From: a virus
Length of the DNA: 34,989 nucleotides
IMG/VR virus record: IMGVR_UViG_3300009151_000206
Coordinates: 1-34,989 of that record
Direction: 5' to 3' (one strand)
Below, in pieces: positions 30,966-34,989 of this stretch; position 1 is the first letter of the stretch, and every line of letters starts with the position of its first letter. Under the pieces are notes generated by a model that saw nothing but the letters and a program-made list of their open reading frames with translations, was not told the origin of the DNA and ran no database searches. A program made the position numbers and the translations under genes.

Positions 30966-32252
30966 TTAATTAGATAAAGCAACCAATAAATTGTTCACAT
31001 TAGGCGAACCAAGACCTGTTACTGTATCATATCCAGCAGAAGCAGTACAAGTCACACATTTGCCATTTGTTCCACTCATTATATCATAAAAATCTGTAGC
31101 ATACAAGCTGTTGGATGTATTGTATACTGAATATATTTTATTATTTGGTACACCAAGTGGTGGTTTATTAGATAGTGCTCTGTTAGCATTGGCAATGGCC
31201 AGAATACCAGCCCATTCAGGCGTACTTGCTGAAGTGCCATACAATGAGAACCAATAACCCATCTTAGCATTTCCTTGTGTCACATATACAAATTGACCTG
31301 ATTGTGGTGAGGCATTGAATGATACATCAGGTACAGACCTCATCTTGGTGTTAATATTACTTTGATAAGATGGCTTCTGTATATAAGAACTCACACCGCC
31401 ACCTGATCCAGTCCATCCTAATTCAATTCTTGTATTATTAGAGTAATTCAACCAAGTGCCACCGATTGCCAATACTTTGGTTGATATGGCAGGCCAATTC
31501 ACCACATTGCCTGAATCGCCTGTAGCCGCCACATAGGTCATATTGCTCTTATTAAAATAAGAATCAAATGTGGATGAAAATGATACTTCTGGAACGCCTA
31601 AACTCATTGATACGATACCATCACCCATTTTATTGGCCAATGTGATATCACCAAATATGGATGCTAGCGTTGAATTAACGCCTGACACTAATACAATTCT
31701 TGCCAATGGTGCTATAGCATGAGCCCATTGAACATCAAGAGCAGCTTCAGATGCCCATGTTGAATTGAATACAGGAACTGTATCAGTTAATCTACCATCG
31801 GTTGTGGCATTGGCAAGAACCAATGTGCAAGTAGAATCTGCTGGTGCCAATGGTAAGGCATCTTTGGATGTTAATGTTTTGGTCTTACAAGTAGGCAAAC
31901 CAAATCGAGCATTGAATGTGGCCAAATCATTTGCTGTATTTGGATTGTAGTATGCACTTATCACATATATGGTTTGACCAGCACCAAGAGATGCTGCCTG
32001 CTCTTTGGTTAGATTGGTTAAATCTGTTGGTACAGGTATCATGTTATATGCTTGCCTGATTTGGTCTGGTGCATATGGTTTAAGATTCACAGCAACCAAG
32101 TTAAACGATTCTACATTTTCAATATGATTACCATGTTGACGGAATGCTGGTGTTACTTGTGAAAAATCCACATTAGATACTTGTTCTATTACACCACCAC
32201 AACCTACTAAGCTGACGGCCAAAGCCAATGCTGATAGTTTAAATAATTTCAT
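30966..32252 (-). CDS. Sedolisin (peptidase S53) lipoprotein
   Basis: 428 aa. Lipoprotein signal with lipobox LVGC (Cys18), then an S53 domain: Glu169 and Asp173 in WASEAALDVQWAHAIAP, oxyanion Asp246 in AATGDSG, and nucleophile Ser341 in YGTSASTPEWAG. The C-terminal calcium site is suggested by DIMSG and YDTVTGLGSPN. The pro-domain of typical sedolisins is mostly missing. Serine-carboxyl endopeptidases of this family are secreted by bacteria and fungi. An envelope-anchored protease in a phage is unusual; it may cut receptors or host surface proteins. Confidence 0.9.
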   Translation of the reverse strand: MKLFKLSALALAVSLVGCGGVIEQVSNVDFSQVTPAFRQHGNHIENVESFNLVAVNLKPYAPDQIRQAYNMIPVPTDLTNLTKEQAASLGAGQTIYVISAYYNPNTANDLATFNARFGLPTCKTKTLTSKDALPLAPADSTCTLVLANATTDGRLTDTVPVFNSTWASEAALDVQWAHAIAPLARIVLVSGVNSTLASIFGDITLANKMGDGIVSMSLGVPEVSFSSTFDSYFNKSNMTYVAATGDSGNVVNWPAISTKVLAIGGTWLNYSNNTRIELGWTGSGGGVSSYIQKPSYQSNINTKMRSVPDVSFNASPQSGQFVYVTQGNAKMGYWFSLYGTSASTPEWAGILAIANANRALSNKPPLGVPNNKIYSVYNTSNSLYATDFYDIMSGTNGKCVTCTASAGYDTVTGLGSPNVNNLLVALSN

Positions 32253-32455
32253 TATGTTATTTCCTCAAATTGTCGACCTTTGAAATCTATGGTCATTGGT
32301 ACGGAAAACCATTTCAATTCAGAACCATCTCCTCTCACAAAACCAACGGCTTTGTTTACACGATTTTTTGGTTTATCTATAAACACATAGAAACCATTGG
32401 ACACATTGTAAGAACCCCAATTGGTTGTTTCTTTCATTAGATAATATGGTTTCAT
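32252..32455 (-). CDS. Small protein, unknown function
   Basis: 67 aa, beta-rich (NVSNGFYVFIDKPKNRVNKA). One-base overlap with the peptidase start (TAATG-like), so coupled. No motif. Confidence 0.65.
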   Translation of the reverse strand: MKPYYLMKETTNWGSYNVSNGFYVFIDKPKNRVNKAVGFVRGDGSELKWFSVPMTIDFKGRQFEEIT

Positions 32456-32646
32456 TCTTTTACTCCTTTAAAGCCTTGTTCATCAAAATCAAACCATTCA
32501 TGTATTTCGTTGAACACTTCATTCACAATTGATTGGTTAATATCCGATTCATTTGGACTATCGTTATATTTGTACGCTCTTTGATGACCAAGAATCACTC
32601 CGTCAAGAATACATTTTTCAAGTAGTTGTAAAAATTTAGGTGTCAT
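32452..32646 (-). CDS. Small protein, unknown function
   Basis: 64 aa, helical (KFLQLLEKCILDGVILGHQR) with an acidic aromatic end. Overlaps the next gene by 4 nt. Confidence 0.62.
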   Translation of the reverse strand: MTPKFLQLLEKCILDGVILGHQRAYKYNDSPNESDINQSIVNEVFNEIHEWFDFDEQGFKGVKE

Positions 32647-32649
32647 TCT

Positions 32650-32883
32650 TCAACTCTGAAATGTTTTAGCAATCTTATCTGCACAGTAATGTCCATCTTT
32701 ACCTTTATCTCCCATATCTTCACATATGTTGAGGCACTCTTGAATAATCAACTCGGCGAAATGATCTAAGCCTTCTTGGTCAGGATTAAAATCTATGCCT
32801 GCTTGTTGTTTGAACAACTTAATTCGTTCGTTCAAAGTCTCAGCCTCTCTGGCCATCATACGCTTAGAATTAAAACCTGTCAT
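32650..32883 (-). CDS. Small protein common in phages, unknown function
   Basis: 77 aa. FAELIIQECLNICEDMGDKG with a preceding helix resembles a frequent phage small-protein motif (FAELIVxECxxIC). Function unknown. Start overlaps the preceding gene (ATGA). Confidence 0.68.
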   Translation of the reverse strand: MTGFNSKRMMAREAETLNERIKLFKQQAGIDFNPDQEGLDHFAELIIQECLNICEDMGDKGKDGHYCADKIAKTFQS

Positions 32884-33053
32884 ACATATTCCTTTGCTAT
32901 TCCAATCAAAGCTAATGCAAATATATCAACAGGCACAGCGTTATGAATGGGATTGGGATCTATAATTTCTCCAAGTGCATGGATACTTAACCACTCAGCA
33001 AATCCATCACGTACCCATACTCCAAATTCATTTTGTACCATAATTTCTTTCAT
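32880..33053 (-). CDS. Small protein, unknown function
   Basis: 57 aa: MKEIMVQNEFGVWVRDGFAE then a hydrophobic C-terminal helix (VPVDIFALALIGIAKEYV). Good SD (AAAAGGAACAAG). The stop overlaps the next ATG (ATGA), as is usual in this operon. Confidence 0.65.
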   Translation of the reverse strand: MKEIMVQNEFGVWVRDGFAEWLSIHALGEIIDPNPIHNAVPVDIFALALIGIAKEYV

Positions 33054-33064
33054 TCTTGTTCCTT

Positions 33065-33694
33065 TTAATGTGGTATATCACGATAGAATATATGTGGACC
33101 AGCCTGTGCCACAATTTTATTCTTGTTTGCCCATTTTGGATTAACATAATCAGCATGGTACCATAGAACTCGGTCATTGTCAAGTGATTTCACTCGGATA
33201 CCATCAATCAAGGATTGTGCCATTGCTGTAAACTTTGCCTTTTGTTTGACTGACCAATTGACCAATTTCTTTTCTAATGTCCAACTGAATTGTGCTTTGG
33301 CATACACCACTTTGCACAAGGTACGACCCCAAGAACCGTCCCGTACTCTATTGATATGGACTTGACCAACAGCATATTGGTCGTGTACTGGTAAATTGCC
33401 AGCTTCACGATAGATGGAGTATGCCAAACAGGCCACATCCTCATTGGTTTGACCTGCAATAGGTCGACCAGTATCTTTAAGTGAGGCCGTTGTTATCTTG
33501 GCCACACCTGTTGGTTTAATAGGTTTAATGGTTTTCTTATCTACAATCTTAATAATACGAAGATCTACCACATTTAACACTTCCTTACGGCTTGGTGCTT
33601 TGATGGTATTGCCATTCTTATCTTCCGTCCACATGGCATGGCCTGCTTGTGTAAGCAAAATGCCACACGTGAGCAATAGATAGTTTTTACGCAT
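33065..33694 (-). CDS. Exported SleB-type cell-wall hydrolase, second copy
   Basis: 209 aa. Signal peptide with AGHA cleavage, a Lys/Thr-rich linker of about 60 residues, then the hydrolase: CLAYSIYREAGNLPVHDQYA with likely catalytic Glu97, VGQVHINRVRDGSWGRTLCK, QFSWT, LWYHADYVNPKW and PHIFYRD. Same family as 11164-11658 but clearly diverged and with a linker. It sits in the early region, which argues for an entry, remodelling or control role rather than final lysis, unless transcribed late. Confidence 0.85.
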   Translation of the reverse strand: MRKNYLLLTCGILLTQAGHAMWTEDKNGNTIKAPSRKEVLNVVDLRIIKIVDKKTIKPIKPTGVAKITTASLKDTGRPIAGQTNEDVACLAYSIYREAGNLPVHDQYAVGQVHINRVRDGSWGRTLCKVVYAKAQFSWTLEKKLVNWSVKQKAKFTAMAQSLIDGIRVKSLDNDRVLWYHADYVNPKWANKNKIVAQAGPHIFYRDIPH

Positions 33695-33696
33695 TA

Positions 33697-33882
33697 TTAA
33701 TCCTTATCAACTGGTAAACATCGTACATCCAAGGCCACGGCATAATCGGTGCGAATTTCATACAATTGATTATCCACACAAATCTTTTGTGGATTACTGT
33801 ATACAATCATGGCCACAAAAAGACCGCCAAGTACCAAGATGGCAATTAAACACAATAACATATCTTTATAACTGTACATCAT
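33697..33882 (-). CDS. Small membrane protein
   Basis: 61 aa; one transmembrane helix (MLLCLIAILVLGGLFVAMIV) then a short domain with two Cys. Position next to the hydrolase suggests, weakly, a holin- or spanin-like partner. Confidence 0.6.
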   Translation of the reverse strand: MMYSYKDMLLCLIAILVLGGLFVAMIVYSNPQKICVDNQLYEIRTDYAVALDVRCLPVDKD

Positions 33883-33888
33883 AACTCC

Positions 33889-34125
33889 TTAACAATCTGG
33901 ATCAAAATCATGCCATTCCTGTGCTTCATCAGGTTGGCCATCAGGTTCATCATCATCATATTCCATGACTGATACAAACACATCCACAATTTCCATATGA
34001 TTGTAGGTGTCATTGAATAGAGCAACCGCCTCGAACCGATCCTCAGCCCAAAAGGTGCAAGAATTGTCCTTGCCATCTTCATCAATATATTGAATAAGAT
34101 AAAAATTGTTTGGTCTATAACTCAT
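33889..34125 (-). CDS. Small acidic protein, unknown function
   Basis: 78 aa. NFYLIQYIDEDGKDNSCTFW at the start and a long Asp/Glu-rich tail (EYDDDEPDGQPDEAQEWHD). Acidic DNA-mimic-like character, unproven. Confidence 0.65.
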   Translation of the reverse strand: MSYRPNNFYLIQYIDEDGKDNSCTFWAEDRFEAVALFNDTYNHMEIVDVFVSVMEYDDDEPDGQPDEAQEWHDFDPDC

Positions 34126-34391
34126 AATAGATCCACCTGAACAGGAATGGTTTTTGATTGTATAGCATTGTCATATATTTTAACAGAGGTGCCAAGACCT
34201 GTTACTTCTGGATTCTTCAGTCTGTCAAGACCAAGGATTTCCAATGCTCTCCATACTGCAACTTGGTGACCGGTCGTGGCAAACAAGTTTTCAACCTGAC
34301 CAACGGTCATGTAGATACCAACTCCGTCTACAATAACACGGACTTTTTGGCTGTTGTTGAAATACGGAATTAGTCTCTTAGTACGCATCAA
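34122..34391 (-). CDS. Small protein, unknown function
   Basis: 89 aa. KVRVIVDGVGIYMTVGQVEN and HQVAVWRALEILGLDRLKNP; mixed alpha/beta. Overlaps the next gene by 4 nt. No family recognised. Confidence 0.65.
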   Translation of the reverse strand: MMRTKRLIPYFNNSQKVRVIVDGVGIYMTVGQVENLFATTGHQVAVWRALEILGLDRLKNPEVTGLGTSVKIYDNAIQSKTIPVQVDLL

Positions 34392-34727
34392 TTACTCCTT
34401 GGGTAAAATGTTGGCTGTCAAGCCAGGATATTTCTTGTTAATGAACTGCACACATTTCTCAGCAGTATCACGAGCCGCTTCTTGTTTGCCGTCAGCCATA
34501 GCAATCCACATATTACGGTCAGCACGGAAGAAAACGGTGCCATCAGGATGTACAATCTTGGATGGTTTGGCAGTCTTAGCAACTACAGGTTTGGCAACTT
34601 TAGGTGTTGCTGGTGTTACTGGTTTGGTAACTTTCTTCAATGATGGTATCACAGGTTTGATGCCATTCATCAAAGAATGAGCAACTGAAGCCATGATATC
34701 ATCAGAATGGTTAGACAAATTAGACAT
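34392..34727 (-). CDS. Basic Lys/Pro/Ala-repeat protein, possible DNA-binding
   Basis: 111 aa. Middle tract VTKPVTPATPKVAKPVVAKT resembles histone H1-like or H-NS-linker repeats, followed by a folded end (FFRADRNMWIAMADGKQEAA, CVQFINKKYPG). It is the first substantial gene behind the promoter at 34764, a place where phages often put strong early regulators. Role inferred. Confidence 0.65.
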   Translation of the reverse strand: MSNLSNHSDDIMASVAHSLMNGIKPVIPSLKKVTKPVTPATPKVAKPVVAKTAKPSKIVHPDGTVFFRADRNMWIAMADGKQEAARDTAEKCVQFINKKYPGLTANILPKE

Positions 34728-34763
34728 AATAAAAAACTCCTTGATTTAAATAAGATAAAGACA

Positions 34764-34791
34764 ATTATACAGGTTTTAAGGGTCCTGTCAA
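34764..34791 (-). promoter_or_regulatory. Sigma70-type promoter for the early operon
   Basis: Minus strand: TTGACA (34786-34791), 16-bp spacer, TATAAT (34764-34769), context GGGCTTGACAGG. Confidence 0.85.
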
Positions 34792-34859
34792 GCCCTACTG
34801 TTGCTTTCTAACAACATATTTTCCACTCTGGATACAAATCCGATTATGAGTTTGCTCAT
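34788..34859 (-). CDS. Very short possible gene
   Basis: 23 aa (MSKLIIGFVSRVENMLLESN...), ATG overlapping the upstream stop (ATGA) and stop within the promoter -35. Start resembles that of its upstream neighbour, so it could be a remnant. Low confidence. Confidence 0.3.
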   Translation of the reverse strand: MSKLIIGFVSRVENMLLESNSRA

Positions 34860-34989
34860 GATAATACCTCTTCTAAAATCACATCATCGTAGTTTTGTGC
34901 AATCCATTCTTTGTAGACCGCTTTGGCTTGATTCAAATCATTGCCTTCATAATCGGCTACACCACCTACCCAAACAATAAATTTGCTCA
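34856..34989 (-). CDS. Small conserved phage protein (partial at right edge)
   Basis: 44 codons visible. Reads SKFIVWVGGVADYEGNDLNQ with AVYKEWIAQNYDDVILEEV, a common small phage protein of unknown function. The window starts with TG, so the ATG most likely lies across the edge and only its first base is missing. Confidence 0.7.
   Translation of the reverse strand, partial: SKFIVWVGGVADYEGNDLNQAKAVYKEWIAQNYDDVILEEVLS

Noticed and set aside
1-34989. tRNA genes and CRISPR arrays
   Set aside because: No cloverleaf with CCA end or regular spaced direct repeats was found by eye; a tRNA scan would be decisive.

Overview
This window is part of the genome of a T4-like tailed phage (myovirus). The evidence is a set of recognisable T4-type proteins: baseplate proteins gp53, gp48 and gp54-like, a gp27-like hub protein, gp26, the head-completion protein gp4, the ssDNA-binding protein gp32 and the late-transcription co-activator gp33. 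There are also two promoter classes expected of this group: sigma70-type early promoters (TTGACA/TATAAT) and T4-type late promoters (TATAAATA). The DNA is AT-rich. The host is Gram-negative, because the phage encodes an outer-membrane beta-barrel, two lipoproteins and several Sec-exported enzymes. Accessory families such as 2OG-Fe(II) oxygenases, CobS-like ATPase, FkbM methyltransferase and collagen-like fibres fit an aquatic (marine or freshwater) T4-like phage; the exact host cannot be read from the sequence.

Layout. 1-2438 (minus): partial gp27-like hub, gp53 and gp48. 2475-8450 (plus): gp4, a conserved virion-associated protein, a gp54/tail-tube-like protein, gp26 with a probable -1 frameshift into a second chaperone domain, then two tape-measure-like proteins that share a module, the first carrying a muramidase-like domain. 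8454-8472: hairpin terminator between converging genes. 8508-11658 (minus): gp32, then a nuclease-like and a DUF4338/Mom-like gene lying between gp32 and gp33, then a SleB-type hydrolase. 11717-14866 (minus): envelope and secreted functions (outer-membrane barrel, repeat-rich structural protein, exported nuclease), two tiny genes and a 300-bp structured non-coding stretch. 14904-15976 (plus): two-gene island with a methyltransferase-like protein and a QueC-like PP-loop ATPase. 15967-18258 (minus): PD-(D/E)XK exonuclease and two 2OG oxygenases. 18273-20179 (minus): three paralogous collagen-like fibre proteins and a fibre-assembly protein behind a late promoter. 20207-28002 (minus): small conserved phage genes, with FkbM methyltransferase, NAD-dependent epimerase and metallophosphoesterase. 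28003-34989 (minus): early region with CobS-like and second AAA+ ATPases, an S53 (sedolisin) lipoprotein, a second SleB hydrolase and many small genes behind near-consensus sigma70 promoters.

How the parts fit. The left third builds the tail hub and baseplate and completes the head. The middle combines replication/late-transcription factors with lysis, envelope-modifying and possible DNA-modification or nuclease functions. The right half is early, accessory host-takeover DNA read leftward from strong host-type promoters. The points most worth a second look are the frameshift signal in gp26, a pair of covarying leader hairpins before two adjacent genes, the nuclease plus DUF4338/Mom-like pair between genes 33 and 32, and the phage-encoded sedolisin lipoprotein.
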